A stretch of 64,000 nt of DNA from Deltaproteobacteria bacterium. Lineage in GTDB: Bacteria > Myxococcota_A > UBA9042 > PHBI01. The notes below the pieces were generated by a model, which did not search any database, had not been told where the DNA came from, and was given only the letters and a program-made list of their open reading frames with translations. The DNA is taken from positions 1 through 64,000 of the forward strand of contig JACKFA010000005.1 of NCBI GenBank assembly GCA_020632715.1, written 5' to 3'. Made by a program: the position numbers and the translations under genes. Numbering within the stretch: position 1 is the first letter of the stretch; each line of letters starts with the position of its first letter. Of this stretch, positions 33,118-42,152 are shown one piece after another.

Positions 33118-35835
33118 ATGTCGTCTCCCGTGCCCGACGTCGACCTCATCCCGGACGGTGGTCTCGCGGCGTTGCCACGTCTGCGTCGCGTCGGCGAGCC
33201 GGACGTGGGCACCGGCACGCGCTACCGCGCGGTCGTCCTCGATCCGAACGAGATCCGCCTCCAGCGCATGCTCTCGGCGGACCGCTACCTCTTCGGCGTC
33301 CAGACCCCGTTCGTCGGGCGCCGCGAGATCCTCGAGCGCCTCTACAACGCCGTCCGCGACGCCGTCACCGACGGGAAGCTCCGCGTCGTCGAGGTCCTCG
33401 GCGAGCCCGGGAGCGGGAAGACCCGCCTCCTCGCCGAGGCGTTCGCGATCATCGACCCCGTCGAGCGCGGCATCGACATGATCCCGCTCGCCTGCAGCCC
33501 CAGCGGCGACGACGACGGCGGCTCCCTCATCGCCCAGCTCGTCCGGCGCCGCTTCGGCATCGCGCCGAGCGATCGCGAGACGGTCGCCCGCGAGAAGCTC
33601 CTCGAGGGCATCGAGCCGCACGTGACGGCCCGGACGCTGTCGGCGACCGCGCGGGCGCTCGCCTTCCTCGCCGGGATCCGCGCGGCCGGCCCGAGCGGCG
33701 AGGCGGCTCCCGGGGATCTCGGGCAGTTCCGGCGGAGCGCGCTCCGGCAGTTCGCGGCGCTCCTCCGGACCGACCTGTCGCGCGCCCCGCACATCCTCGT
33801 CGTCCACCGCGCGCAGCACCTGACCGCCGGCGGGCGCGAGCTCCTCGTCGCGCTCGCCTCCGAGCTCCTCGAGTCGCCCCTCGTGCTCATCCTCGTCGGC
33901 CGCGAGCCGGTCGCCCTCGAGATCGAGGGCGTGGACGCGCTCCGGATCCCCGTCGAGCCCCTCGAGGACCGCGACATCGAGCGCCAGGTGCGCGCGCTGC
34001 TCGCGCGCGTCGACGACCTCCCGGAGCAGCTCGTCGACGACATCGTCGCGCGCTCGCGCGGCGTGCCGCGCCTCGCCGAGGAGAACGTGCGCCTCCTCAT
34101 CCAGCGCGGCGCGCTCGTCCCGGACGAGCCCCGCTGGCACATCGTGAAGGGGAAGCTCCCGAAGCGCGAGGAGCTCGCCGCGAGCATCCAGGAGGCCTCG
34201 CGCGAGCGCCTGCGGGTGCTCTCGGACGAGGCGCGCGTCGTGCTCTCCGTCGCGAGCGTCTTCGGCTACAGCTTCTGGCCGAGCGGCGTCGCGAGCGTGC
34301 TGCGCTCGACGGGCGCGCTCCCGCTCTCGGTCGGCCTCCCCTGGGTCGAGACCCCCATCGAGCAACGCGTCGCCGACGTGCTGCAGGCCCTCGGGCGCGA
34401 CGGCGTCGTCGCGCGGCAGCCCGAGTCGACGCTCGCCGGCGTCGCCGACGAGTACGCCTTCGCCCACGAGCGCGATCGCAACGCGCTCTACGGCGAGCTC
34501 GCGGCGGCCGAGCGCGCCCGCGTCCACCGCCTCGCGGCGCAGTGGCTCGTGCGCCACGGCGCGCGCGACGCGGGCCCGTGGCTCGAGGTCGTGGCGAACC
34601 ACTGGGAGGAGGGCGGGCGCTCGGCGGACGCCGCCGTCGCCCTCATCGACGCCGCGCGGGTCGCGCGCGACGGGTACGCCGTGGCGCGCGCGCGGCAGCT
34701 CCTCGAGCGGGCGCTCTCCCTCATCGACGTCGACCACGCCGAGCTCCTCTCGCGCTGCCTCGGCGAGCTCGGGGAGATCTGCCACCGCACGGGCGACTTC
34801 GCCACGGCGCGCGCCGCCTTCGGCGCGATGCTCGAGGCGACGCTGGTCACGGGCGACCAGGAGGCCGGCGCCCGCGCGTGGATCGACCTCGGGCGCGCGA
34901 ACTTCGCCCTCGGCGACTACGGCCGCGCCCGCGCCTGCCTCGCGCACGCCGAGCGCCTCTACCGCGAGGCGAACAGCAGCGTCGGCGTCGCCGCCGCGAT
35001 GGATCAGCTCGCGAAGGTGGTCTGGCTCGAGGGGGCCCCGGGCGGCTACGACGACGCGCTCGAGCACGCGCGCCGCTCGCTCGACGTGCGGCGCCGCCTC
35101 GGCGAGCCGCGCCCCATCGCGGACAGCCTCGGGACGCTCGCCAACATCGAGCTCCAGCGCGGGCGCTTCGACGAGGCGAAGGGCCTCTTCGAGGAGGCGC
35201 TCACCCTCCGCCAGCAGGCGCAGGACGAGGCCGGGGAGGCCGCCTGCCGCGTGGGGCTCGGCGCCGTGCACTTCGCGCTGCGCGACCTCGATCAGGCCGT
35301 GCAGAGCTGGGAGGACGGCCTCGAGACGGCCGAGCGCGTCGGCGATCGCGAGCTCGTCGGGGCGCTCTTGAACAACCTCGGCGAGGTCTTCCGCGAGCGC
35401 GGCGATCTCGACCGCGCCGCGGTGGCGCTCGTCGAGGCGCGCGAGGTCACCGGCGAGACGGGCGACCAGCGCACGGCCATCGACGTCGCGCGCAACCTCG
35501 CGGCGCTCTACGCCGCGCAGGGCGAGCTCGACGCGGCGATGGCCGGCATCGACTACGCGATGACGCTCGGGGAGGCGCTCGGCTCGCGCCCCGTCATGGG
35601 GCAGATCCTGCGGACGCGCGGCGAGATCATGAGCCTGCGCGCGGCGAGCTCGGCCCCCGGGTCCTCGACGAGCGAGCAGGCGACGCGCTCCTTCGACGAC
35701 GCGATGGCCTGCTTCTCCCAGCTCGGCGACCGCTTCGAGCTCGATCTCACGGTCGCGTCCTACGCGGCGCACCTCGAGCGCTTCGGCGAGGTCGAGCAGG
35801 CGCGGCGGCTCCGCGCCCACTTCGACAAGGGCTGA
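33118..35835 (+). CDS. AAA-type ATPase with TPR array
   Basis: This 905-residue cytoplasmic protein has an AAA_16/STAND-like ATPase at about 60-330: FVGRREILERLYNAV, Walker A GEPGSGKT, and an acidic Walker B-like stretch weakened to ILVVHRAQHL. A winged-helix-like linker follows, then at least eight tetratricopeptide repeats from about 520 (GDFATARAAFGAML, GDYGRARACLAHAERLYREA, LNNLGEVFRERGDLDRAAVA). Such proteins act as signal-dependent switches or scaffolds; no effector domain is fused. ATG 33118 has GAGGG five bases upstream. It converges with the TerC gene. Confidence 0.88.
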   Translation: MSSPVPDVDLIPDGGLAALPRLRRVGEPDVGTGTRYRAVVLDPNEIRLQRMLSADRYLFGVQTPFVGRREILERLYNAVRDAVTDGKLRVVEVLGEPGSGKTRLLAEAFAIIDPVERGIDMIPLACSPSGDDDGGSLIAQLVRRRFGIAPSDRETVAREKLLEGIEPHVTARTLSATARALAFLAGIRAAGPSGEAAPGDLGQFRRSALRQFAALLRTDLSRAPHILVVHRAQHLTAGGRELLVALASELLESPLVLILVGREPVALEIEGVDALRIPVEPLEDRDIERQVRALLARVDDLPEQLVDDIVARSRGVPRLAEENVRLLIQRGALVPDEPRWHIVKGKLPKREELAASIQEASRERLRVLSDEARVVLSVASVFGYSFWPSGVASVLRSTGALPLSVGLPWVETPIEQRVADVLQALGRDGVVARQPESTLAGVADEYAFAHERDRNALYGELAAAERARVHRLAAQWLVRHGARDAGPWLEVVANHWEEGGRSADAAVALIDAARVARDGYAVARARQLLERALSLIDVDHAELLSRCLGELGEICHRTGDFATARAAFGAMLEATLVTGDQEAGARAWIDLGRANFALGDYGRARACLAHAERLYREANSSVGVAAAMDQLAKVVWLEGAPGGYDDALEHARRSLDVRRRLGEPRPIADSLGTLANIELQRGRFDEAKGLFEEALTLRQQAQDEAGEAACRVGLGAVHFALRDLDQAVQSWEDGLETAERVGDRELVGALLNNLGEVFRERGDLDRAAVALVEAREVTGETGDQRTAIDVARNLAALYAAQGELDAAMAGIDYAMTLGEALGSRPVMGQILRTRGEIMSLRAASSAPGSSTSEQATRSFDDAMACFSQLGDRFELDLTVASYAAHLERFGEVEQARRLRAHFDKG

Positions 35836-35842
35836 GCGACGC

Positions 35843-36823
35843 TCAGGCCGCCGCGTCCCGCGAGCCCGCGGGCGCCTGCTCGCGTCGCGTCGCGGCGAGC
35901 GAGGCCCAGACGGCGGCGCCGAGGATCGCGGCGATGACGGCGAGCGAGAGCGCCGGCGGCACCTTCACGACGTCCGCCACCAGCATCTTCACGCCGACCA
36001 CCACGAGGAGCGCGGCGAGGCCGTGCTTCAGGTAGCGGAAGCGGTCGACGAGCCCGGCGAGCAGGAAGTAGAGCGAGCGGAGGCCGAGGATCGCGAAGAT
36101 ATTCGACGTGAACACGATGAACGGGTCCGTCGTGATGGCGAAGATCGCGGGGATCGAGTCGACCGCGAAGAGGACGTCCGAGAGCTCGACGAGCACGAGC
36201 GCGAGCAGGAGCGGCGTCCCGACGCGGCGGACGCGGCCGTCGGCCGTGGTCTCGCGGGTGAAGAAGCGCGCGCCGTCGAGGCGCTCGGTCGTGGGGATGA
36301 CCTTCCGGAGCCACCCGAGGAGCTTCGGCGGGCCCTCCGCCTCGCCGCCATCGGCCTTCCGGATGGACCACAGCATCTTCGCGCCGGTGAGCACGAGGAA
36401 GCCGCCGAACACGTAGAGGAGCCAGTGGAAGCGCGCGACCGCGGCGGCGCCGGCGAAGATGAGGACGGCGCGGAGGACGAGCGCCGAGAGGATCCCCCAG
36501 TAGAGGACGCGGTGCTGGTGGACGTCCGGGATCCTGAGCGCCGCGAAGATCATGACGAACACGAAGATGTTGTCGACCGAGAGCGACTTCTCGATGACGT
36601 AGCCGGTGAGGAACTCGGTGCCGGCGGTGGTGCCGTGGGAGACGTAGATCCAGGCCGAGAAGGCGAGGGCGAGGCCGACCCAGACGGCGCTCCAGACCGC
36701 CGCCTCCTTGAACGACACGGCGTGCGACTTCCGGTGGAAGACGCCGAGGTCGAGGGCGAGCATGACGAGGACGACGCCGATGAAGACCGCCCACTCCGTG
36801 GGGGTGCCGATGGAACCGGGCAT
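35843..36823 (-). CDS. TerC-family integral membrane protein (Alx-like)
   Basis: This 326-residue protein has about nine membrane helices with the TerC signatures EKSLSVDNIFVFVMIFAAL and ELSDVLFAVDSIPAIFAIT, whose buried Asp and Glu residues bind or move metal ions. Relatives (Alx, MntY) are linked to manganese export and metal-loading of secreted proteins. A cytoplasmic loop at about 150-200 carries charged residues. The ATG is preceded by GGAG. I looked for a yybP-ykoY manganese riboswitch upstream and found none. Confidence 0.93.
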   Translation of the reverse strand: MPGSIGTPTEWAVFIGVVLVMLALDLGVFHRKSHAVSFKEAAVWSAVWVGLALAFSAWIYVSHGTTAGTEFLTGYVIEKSLSVDNIFVFVMIFAALRIPDVHQHRVLYWGILSALVLRAVLIFAGAAAVARFHWLLYVFGGFLVLTGAKMLWSIRKADGGEAEGPPKLLGWLRKVIPTTERLDGARFFTRETTADGRVRRVGTPLLLALVLVELSDVLFAVDSIPAIFAITTDPFIVFTSNIFAILGLRSLYFLLAGLVDRFRYLKHGLAALLVVVGVKMLVADVVKVPPALSLAVIAAILGAAVWASLAATRREQAPAGSRDAAA

Positions 36824-36920
36824 GGTGGGCGCTCCGGCGCGAGAGAGGTGCGCGGACCGTGGTGGGGGACGGGGAAGGGATGGGGATGTAAGGAGGTCGG
36901 CGACGCGCGGTGAGCGTCTG

Positions 36921-37077
36921 GCAGCGCTCGGGGAAATTCGGACCGAGCCAGGCGCGGCGTCGTGGTCGCAGGTGGCTACGCGAGGCGGGAGCGTACCCGG
37001 GGTACGTGACCGACGAGCGGAGCCGCCTGAGACCACAAGAGCAAGCCTGGCGACGGGAGAATTTCCCCGAGCGCTGC
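36921..37077. repeat. 157-bp near-palindromic element
   Basis: The outer 19 bases are a perfect inverted repeat (GCAGCGCTCGGGGAAATTC at 36921-36939 with its complement at 37059-37077). Folding the whole block about position 36999 pairs 57 of 78 positions without gaps, including 15 of 18 around the centre boundary and GTGGTC-type blocks. The size and form resemble a non-coding mobile or REP-like repeat. It fills the gap between the TerC and ACP genes and ends 14 bases before the ACP start. Confidence 0.85.
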
Positions 37078-37091
37078 TAAAGGCCAGCGCG

Positions 37092-37379
37092 GTGTCACCG
37101 CGCGCGGCGGTGCTCGATGAGGACGAGGTGCTCACGGCGGTGCGGGAGATCCTCGCCCGGACGCTCGACCGCGCGGCGGCGGACATCGCGCCGGGCGCGC
37201 GGCTCGCGGACGACCTCGGCGTCGACTCGCTCGCGATGGTCGACGTCGTCGTGAGCCTCGAGGAGCGCTTCGGGATCGCGGCGCCGCCGGGGGCGTCACC
37301 CGAGGACCTCGGCCTCGTCACGGTCCGCGACGTCGCGCGCTTCGTCGCGGCGCGCTCGCCCGCGGGAGGGCTGCCATGA
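37092..37379 (+). CDS. Acyl carrier protein
   Basis: This 95-residue protein has the phosphopantetheine site DDLGVDSLAMVDVVVSLEE with the attachment Ser at about 46, and the four-helix ACP layout. The start is GTG 37092 or GTG 37110. Upstream extensions of the frame pass through the palindrome and are rejected. Its stop overlaps the methyltransferase start as ATGA. Being next to a fatty acyl-AMP ligase, it probably carries the acyl chain loaded by that enzyme rather than serving general fatty acid synthesis. Confidence 0.9.
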   Translation: MSPRAAVLDEDEVLTAVREILARTLDRAAADIAPGARLADDLGVDSLAMVDVVVSLEERFGIAAPPGASPEDLGLVTVRDVARFVAARSPAGGLP

Positions 37380-38329
37380 CCGCCGCGCCGCCCCCGGGCG
37401 CCACCACCCGCGCCGAGCGCGCGGCGATGACGCGGACCCCCGCGGACCAGCGCGAGCACGAGCGCGCGCAGGTCGCCGCCCACTACCAGAACGACCCCGA
37501 CATCTTCCGCGTGGTGCTCGGGCGGCAGCTCGCCTACTCGGTCGGGCTCTTCGCGTCGCCGCACGACGACCTCGAGGCCGCGCAGGACCGGAAGCTCGCC
37601 TACGTCCGGCGGCAGCTCGACCTGCGCCCCGGCGAGCGCGTGCTCGACGTCGGCTGCGGCTGGGGGAGCGTGCTCTGCGAGCTCGCGAGCGCGACGGAGG
37701 CGACGGTCCACGGCCTGACCCTGTCGTCGCGGCAGCGGGACCGCGCGCTCGAGCGGGCGCACGCCCTCGGCGCGGGGGACCGCGTGCGGATCGACGTCGC
37801 CCACGTCGAGGAGCTCGACCTGCCCGGCGAGTCCGTCGACGCCATCGTCTTCTCGGGGAGCATCGTCCACATGCACGCCCGCGAGGCCGTCCACGCGCTC
37901 GTCGCGCGCGCGCTGAAGCCCGGCGGGCGCGTGCTCATCAGCGACTGCTACTTCCCGCGGCAGGTGCGCGGCGACCGCGACAGCCGCGCCACGGCGCACA
38001 TCTTCGAGACCGCCCTCGGCTACTGCCGCCTCGTGCCGCTCGCCGAGGAGCTCGGCTGGATGGACGCCGTCGGCCTCGACGTCCGCCGCGTCGAGGACGT
38101 GACCGAGCACTACGTCCGCACGGTGGACTGCTGGGTCGACAACATCCGCCGCCACCGCGCCTTCATCGAGGCGCGCGCGCCCGGCTTCGCGCGGCTGCTC
38201 CAGACCTACATGATGGTCGGGCGCATGTCGTTCGCGCGCCGGACGGCGCTCGAGTACATGATCACGGCCGTGAAGGGGCGCCCGCGCGAGGCGACCGCCG
38301 GCTGGCCGGTCCCCGGGGTGGCGCCGTGA
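37376..38329 (+). CDS. CFA-synthase-like SAM methyltransferase
   Basis: This 317-residue class I methyltransferase has the SAM loop VLDVGCGWGSVLCELA (about 89) and the cyclopropane-fatty-acid synthase style N terminus (VAAHYQNDPDIFRVVLG, YSVGLF). It is shorter than CFA synthase, lacking the N-terminal lipid domain, and closer to mycolic-acid or polyketide methyltransferases. It is coupled at both ends (ATGA with ACP, GTGA with the ligase), so it likely methylates the ACP-bound chain or a product of it. The exact reaction is unknown. Confidence 0.88.
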   Translation: MTAAPPPGATTRAERAAMTRTPADQREHERAQVAAHYQNDPDIFRVVLGRQLAYSVGLFASPHDDLEAAQDRKLAYVRRQLDLRPGERVLDVGCGWGSVLCELASATEATVHGLTLSSRQRDRALERAHALGAGDRVRIDVAHVEELDLPGESVDAIVFSGSIVHMHAREAVHALVARALKPGGRVLISDCYFPRQVRGDRDSRATAHIFETALGYCRLVPLAEELGWMDAVGLDVRRVEDVTEHYVRTVDCWVDNIRRHRAFIEARAPGFARLLQTYMMVGRMSFARRTALEYMITAVKGRPREATAGWPVPGVAP

Positions 38330-40005
38330 GCGCGCGGCGCGTGACCGTCGCGGACGGCCTCGGCTCCCTCGCCGCGGAGCTGCGACGCCGCGCGGACACC
38401 GACGGGGCCGACGAGATCGCGCTGCGCTTCAGCGACGGCGGCGGCGCGGGCGCGACGAGCGCCTGGTCGTGGGCCGACGCCTGGGAGCAGGCGCGGCGCG
38501 TGGCGGCCGCCCTCCGCGAGGACGGGATCCGCGCCGGCGACCGGCTCCTCGTCGTCGCCCCGGACGTGCGCGCGGCCGTGGCGGCGCACTTCGGGGCGTG
38601 GGCGCTCGGCGCGGTGCCGATCCACCAGGGGCTCCCGTATCGCCTCGCCGACCCCATGGCGTTCATCGGCGAGCTTCGCGCGACCGCGTGGCGCCTCGGC
38701 TGCGTCGGGCTCCTCGCCTCGCGCGCCGTCGTACCCTTCGCGCGCGCCGCGCCGGGCGAGCGCGTGTGGTCGATCGACGCGCTGCTGGCCGAGGAGGTGC
38801 CCGGGGACGTCGCGCCCGACGCGGTCGCCGCCCCGCCGCTCCTCCAGCTCACGAGCGGCAGCACGGGCGCGCCGCGCGCGGTCGCGATCCCCCACGACCG
38901 CCTGTGCCTCCACCTCGAGCTCATCGCGGAGCGCCTGCCCGCGGGCGACGACGCCGCCGGCGTGACCTGGCTCCCGCTCTTCCACGACATGGGCCTCATC
39001 GGCGGGCTCCTCTACCCCTTCTACACGCGCTTCCCGGTGCACGTGCTGTCGCCGGCGGCGTTCCAGTCGAGCCCCTTCGGGTGGCTCGAGGCGCTCGACG
39101 CGGCGCGCGCCACGCACACGGCGGCGCCGCCGTCGGCCTACGCGGCGGTGGCGCGGCTCGCGCGGCGCGCGGCGGACGCGGGGCTCCGCCTCGACCGGCT
39201 CCGCTGCGCGATGATCGGGGCCGAGCCCATCTCCCCGCGGCTCCTGCGCGGCTTCGCCGACGCGTTCGCCCCCTGCGGCTTCCGCGCCGAGGCCTTCTTC
39301 CCGGTCTACGGGCTCGCGGAGGCGACGGTCGCGGTGACGTTCCCGCGGCCGCTCGCGCCGGCGCGCGTGGAGCGCCTCGATCGGGCGCGCCTCGCCGCGG
39401 ACGGGGTGGCGGTCGCGGCGCCCGGCGAGGACGCCGACGCGCTCGAGGTCACGGGGGTCGGGACGCCGCTCCGCGGCACCGAGGTGCGCGTGGTCGACGC
39501 GCGCGGCGCGGAGGTCGACGAGCGTGTCGTGGGCGAGCTCCTCGTGCGATCGCCGACGCTGATGGCGGGGTACGACGGCGAGCCGACGGCCACGGCGGCG
39601 GTGCTCGCGGGCGGCTGGCTCCGGACGGGGGACCTCGGGTTCGTCGCGGGGGGCGAGGTCTTCATCACGGGCCGGAAGAAGGACGTCATCATCCGCGCGG
39701 GGCACAACGTGTACCCGGAGCCGCTCGAGGCGCTCGCGGGGGAGGTCCCGGGGGCGCGGCCGGGCTGCGTCGCGGTGGTCGGCGTGCGGGACGCGCGGCA
39801 CGAGACGGAGCGCGTGGTGGTCGTGGTCGAGACGAAGCTCGACGCGGCGGCGTGGCCGGACCTGGCGGCGCGGGTGCGCGAGGCGCTGCGGGCGCGCGGC
39901 ACGGTGGTCGACGAGGTGCGGCCGGTGCGCGCGGGGACGCTCCCGAAGACGACGAGCGGGAAGCTGCGCCGGCGCGAGGTGGCGGCGTCGCTCGCGGCGG
40001 GCTGA
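38326..40005 (+). CDS. Fatty acyl-AMP ligase (AMP-binding enzyme)
   Basis: This 559-residue ANL-superfamily enzyme activates a fatty acid with ATP. Motifs are LTSGSTGAPRAV (about 176), YGLAEATVAVTF (about 327), GWLRTGDLGF, GRKKDVIIRAG and the C-terminal Lys in KTTSGKLRRRE. PLFHDMGLIGG and the overall layout fit the FAAL branch, which transfers the acyl group to an ACP instead of CoA. The cognate ACP is the first gene of the same coupled unit. It starts at GTG, overlapping the methyltransferase stop. Confidence 0.92.
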   Translation: MSARRVTVADGLGSLAAELRRRADTDGADEIALRFSDGGGAGATSAWSWADAWEQARRVAAALREDGIRAGDRLLVVAPDVRAAVAAHFGAWALGAVPIHQGLPYRLADPMAFIGELRATAWRLGCVGLLASRAVVPFARAAPGERVWSIDALLAEEVPGDVAPDAVAAPPLLQLTSGSTGAPRAVAIPHDRLCLHLELIAERLPAGDDAAGVTWLPLFHDMGLIGGLLYPFYTRFPVHVLSPAAFQSSPFGWLEALDAARATHTAAPPSAYAAVARLARRAADAGLRLDRLRCAMIGAEPISPRLLRGFADAFAPCGFRAEAFFPVYGLAEATVAVTFPRPLAPARVERLDRARLAADGVAVAAPGEDADALEVTGVGTPLRGTEVRVVDARGAEVDERVVGELLVRSPTLMAGYDGEPTATAAVLAGGWLRTGDLGFVAGGEVFITGRKKDVIIRAGHNVYPEPLEALAGEVPGARPGCVAVVGVRDARHETERVVVVVETKLDAAAWPDLAARVREALRARGTVVDEVRPVRAGTLPKTTSGKLRRREVAASLAAG

Positions 40006-40060
40006 GCGCGTCGCGGAGCGCCCCCGGCGGCGAGGGCGCCCAGCGACGCGAAGGCTCAGC

Positions 40061-40822
40061 TCACGGCAGCGGGTTCGTCGGGAGCACGTAGGGGGCGAGC
40101 ACGTCGGTGCCGCACTCGAAGCCGTCGACCCAGTCGATGAAGCGGGCGACCTGGTCCTTCCCGCGGAAGGCGGCGCCGTGCTGGGGCGCGATGACGTCGA
40201 CGTCGAGCTGGCGCGCGAGGGCGGCCCAGGTCGACATGGCCTTCTTGTTGGTCATGTAGCGGCGGTGGAAGCCCTCCATGTACTGGAGGTGGGCGTCGAA
40301 GTCGCTGACGAAGGCGTAGTCCTCGCCGAGGGAGGCGCCGAGGTCGCCGCTGTAGAGGATCTTCGAGATGGGGTCGTAGACGTGGAAGTTGCCGGCCGAG
40401 TGCAGGTAGTGCGCCGGCAGGATGAGGAGCTCGCAGCCGTCGAGGTCGATGACGCCGCCCTCGTCGGGGATCTCGTGGCACGACTCCATCATGACGCGGT
40501 CGAGCCCGAAGTGCGGGATGAAGCGCATCCAGAGCTTCGAGGCGTAGGCGACGGCGTTGGTCGAGGTGAGCCACGGGTTCAGGGCGGCGACGATGTCCGG
40601 GTCCTGATGCGAGAGGAAGATGCGCGTGAGCTTCGCGCTCTTCAGCAGCGAGAGGGCCTCCGGGAAGGCGTGGCGGAAGGTCTTCGGGCCGCCCGGGTCG
40701 AGGAGGAGGGCCTCCTGGCCGTGCACGATCATGTGCTGGTTCGCCTGCACGGCGTGGCCGAGGTCGAGCTCCTCGAGCCAGATGTTCTTGTGCGAGCCGT
40801 TGTCGAACAGGGTCGTGGCCAT
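40061..40822 (-). CDS. MBL-fold di-iron (ODP-like) protein
   Basis: This 253-residue metallo-beta-lactamase fold protein has the metal motif SHQDPDIV in place of HxHxDH. Later ligand regions are LPAHYLHSAGNFHV, LYSGDLGAS and APQHGAAF. This pattern belongs to the oxygen-binding di-iron (ODP) branch related to flavodiiron proteins and to some chemotaxis sensors. A role as O2 or redox sensor is inferred. ATG 40822 is preceded by AGGAGG. It is last in a run with the OmpA-like gene 37 bases upstream. Confidence 0.85.
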   Translation of the reverse strand: MATTLFDNGSHKNIWLEELDLGHAVQANQHMIVHGQEALLLDPGGPKTFRHAFPEALSLLKSAKLTRIFLSHQDPDIVAALNPWLTSTNAVAYASKLWMRFIPHFGLDRVMMESCHEIPDEGGVIDLDGCELLILPAHYLHSAGNFHVYDPISKILYSGDLGASLGEDYAFVSDFDAHLQYMEGFHRRYMTNKKAMSTWAALARQLDVDVIAPQHGAAFRGKDQVARFIDWVDGFECGTDVLAPYVLPTNPLP

Positions 40823-40859
40823 GGGGGGATCCTCCTGGGTGTTCGTGGGGTCGCGGCGC

Positions 40860-41732
40860 TCAGGGCGCGCCGCAGTCGAGCGCGACGCGGGACACGCGCG
40901 CGCCGTCGTCGACCGCGCCGTCGACGCCGGCGGTGTCGCGCTCGCCGTGGGCGTGGCGCGTGACGCGCGAGGCGGGCACGCCATTGGTGGCGAGCCACTC
41001 GGCGACGAGCCGGCAGCGGCGCGCGGTCAGGACCTGGTTGTAGCTCTCGCTGCCGAAGCGGTCGGCGTAGCAGTCGACGGTCGCGTTGCAGGACGCGCGC
41101 GCGGCGAGGGCGGCGCGCACGGGCCCGAGCGCGTCCCGGTGGGCAGCGGTGAGCGCGGTCGCGCCGAGGGCGTAGGCGAGGACGACGTCGCCGCCCGGCG
41201 ACGGGGCGGTCTTCGCGGCGGCGGCCTCCGCCTCCGCCTTCGCAGCCGCAGCCGCCTCCGCCTTCGCGGCCGCCTCCGCCTCCGCCTCCGCCTCCGCCTT
41301 CGCAGCCGCGGCCGCCTCCGCAGCCGCAGCCGCCTCCGCCTTCGCAGCCGCCTCCGCGTCCGCCTTCGCAGCCGCAGCCGCCTCCGCGGCCGCCTTCGCA
41401 GCCGCAGCCGCAGCCGCCTCCGCCTCCGCAGCCGCAGCCTCAGCCGCAGCCGCCTCCGCCTTGGCAGCCGCTTCCGCCTCGGCCGTCGCAGCCGCCTCCG
41501 CCTCCGACGCCGCGGCCGTCGCGTTCGCGTCGACCTCCCCGGGCGCCTCGACCGGCGCGGCCTGCGCCGGCTCCGCCGCCACGACCGCCGACGTCGTCGG
41601 CGCCGCCGCCTCCGCCTCGCCGAGCTCCGGGAGGATGGCGAGGTTCAGCACCGCGATCGCCGCCGCGCCGACCCCGCCGAACCCCCACGCCCAGCCGATC
41701 GCGGGGCGCCGCCGTCCGTTCGCCGCCGCCAT
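40860..41732 (-). CDS. Membrane-anchored OmpA-like protein with Ala/Glu/Lys stalk
   Basis: This 290-residue protein has a short basic start, one membrane helix (AIGWAWGFGGVGAAAIAVL, about 12-32), a helical stalk of about 100 residues made of AEAAAKAEA-type repeats, and a C-terminal OmpA/MotB-like domain (DCYADRFGSESYNQVL, TARRCRLVAEWLATNGVPAS) that binds peptidoglycan. The usual GHTD is changed to VDCYAD. The stalk could span the periplasm. ATG overlaps the preceding Roadblock stop as TGATG. It may anchor the signalling operon to the wall. Confidence 0.82.
   Translation of the reverse strand: MAAANGRRRPAIGWAWGFGGVGAAAIAVLNLAILPELGEAEAAAPTTSAVVAAEPAQAAPVEAPGEVDANATAAASEAEAAATAEAEAAAKAEAAAAEAAAAEAEAAAAAAAKAAAEAAAAAKADAEAAAKAEAAAAAEAAAAAKAEAEAEAEAAAKAEAAAAAKAEAEAAAAKTAPSPGGDVVLAYALGATALTAAHRDALGPVRAALAARASCNATVDCYADRFGSESYNQVLTARRCRLVAEWLATNGVPASRVTRHAHGERDTAGVDGAVDDGARVSRVALDCGAP
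41213..41505 (-). repeat. Low-complexity coding repeat (Ala-rich stalk)
   Basis: Short units such as GCCTCCGCC, GCAGCCGCA and TTCGCAGCC (plus strand) repeat irregularly and encode the AEAAAKAEA stalk of the OmpA-like protein. Copy number is likely to vary by slippage. Confidence 0.7.
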
Positions 41733-42100
41733 CACAGCACCTTGGCGACTTCCTGGGCCGCGCGGCTCGAGTCGAGGAAGACGAGCCCGAGCTTCGCCTT
41801 CCCGTTGGTCAGCGTGATGAGGATCGCCTCCTTCCCGGCGGCGTTGAGCACGACGTAGCCGTTCTCGCCGCGCACGAAGAGCTGCTCCATCTCACCGCGC
41901 AGGAGCTCCCGCGCGATCCGCTCGCCGATGCCCAGCATCGCCGCGCCCATCGCGCTGATCACGTCCTCGTCGCTCTCGCTCGGCAGCACGCTCGCCATCA
42001 CGAAGCCGTCGATGCTCACGATGGCCGCGCCCACGATGTTCGGCGACGACGCGCGCAGGTTCCCGAGGATGTTGTTCAGCTTGTCGACCCGAGTGCTCAT
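41732..42100 (-). CDS. Roadblock/LC7 domain protein (MglB-like)
   Basis: This 122-residue single-domain protein is of MglB/Roadblock size. NIVGAAIVSIDGFVMASVLP, SAMGAAMLGIGERIARELL and YVVLNAAGKEAILITLTN match the family, which forms homodimers and regulates Ras-like GTPases such as MglA. No GTPase gene is in the window, so its partner is elsewhere or is the second Roadblock protein encoded just upstream. ATG 42100 lies 52 bases after that gene. Confidence 0.92.
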   Translation of the reverse strand: MSTRVDKLNNILGNLRASSPNIVGAAIVSIDGFVMASVLPSESDEDVISAMGAAMLGIGERIARELLRGEMEQLFVRGENGYVVLNAAGKEAILITLTNGKAKLGLVFLDSSRAAQEVAKVL

Positions 42101-42152
42101 GACGTTCCCCCTTGGAGTCCGGTTCTCTCGTCGTCTCTTCGACCCGCGCCGC

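Noticed and set aside
36824..36920. yybP-ykoY manganese riboswitch before the TerC gene
   Set aside because: TerC genes often have one, but the conserved core motifs could not be found on the minus strand.
36708..37091. Upstream extension of the ACP reading frame
   Set aside because: It runs through the palindrome and over the TerC start, with no ACP-like sequence or ribosome site.
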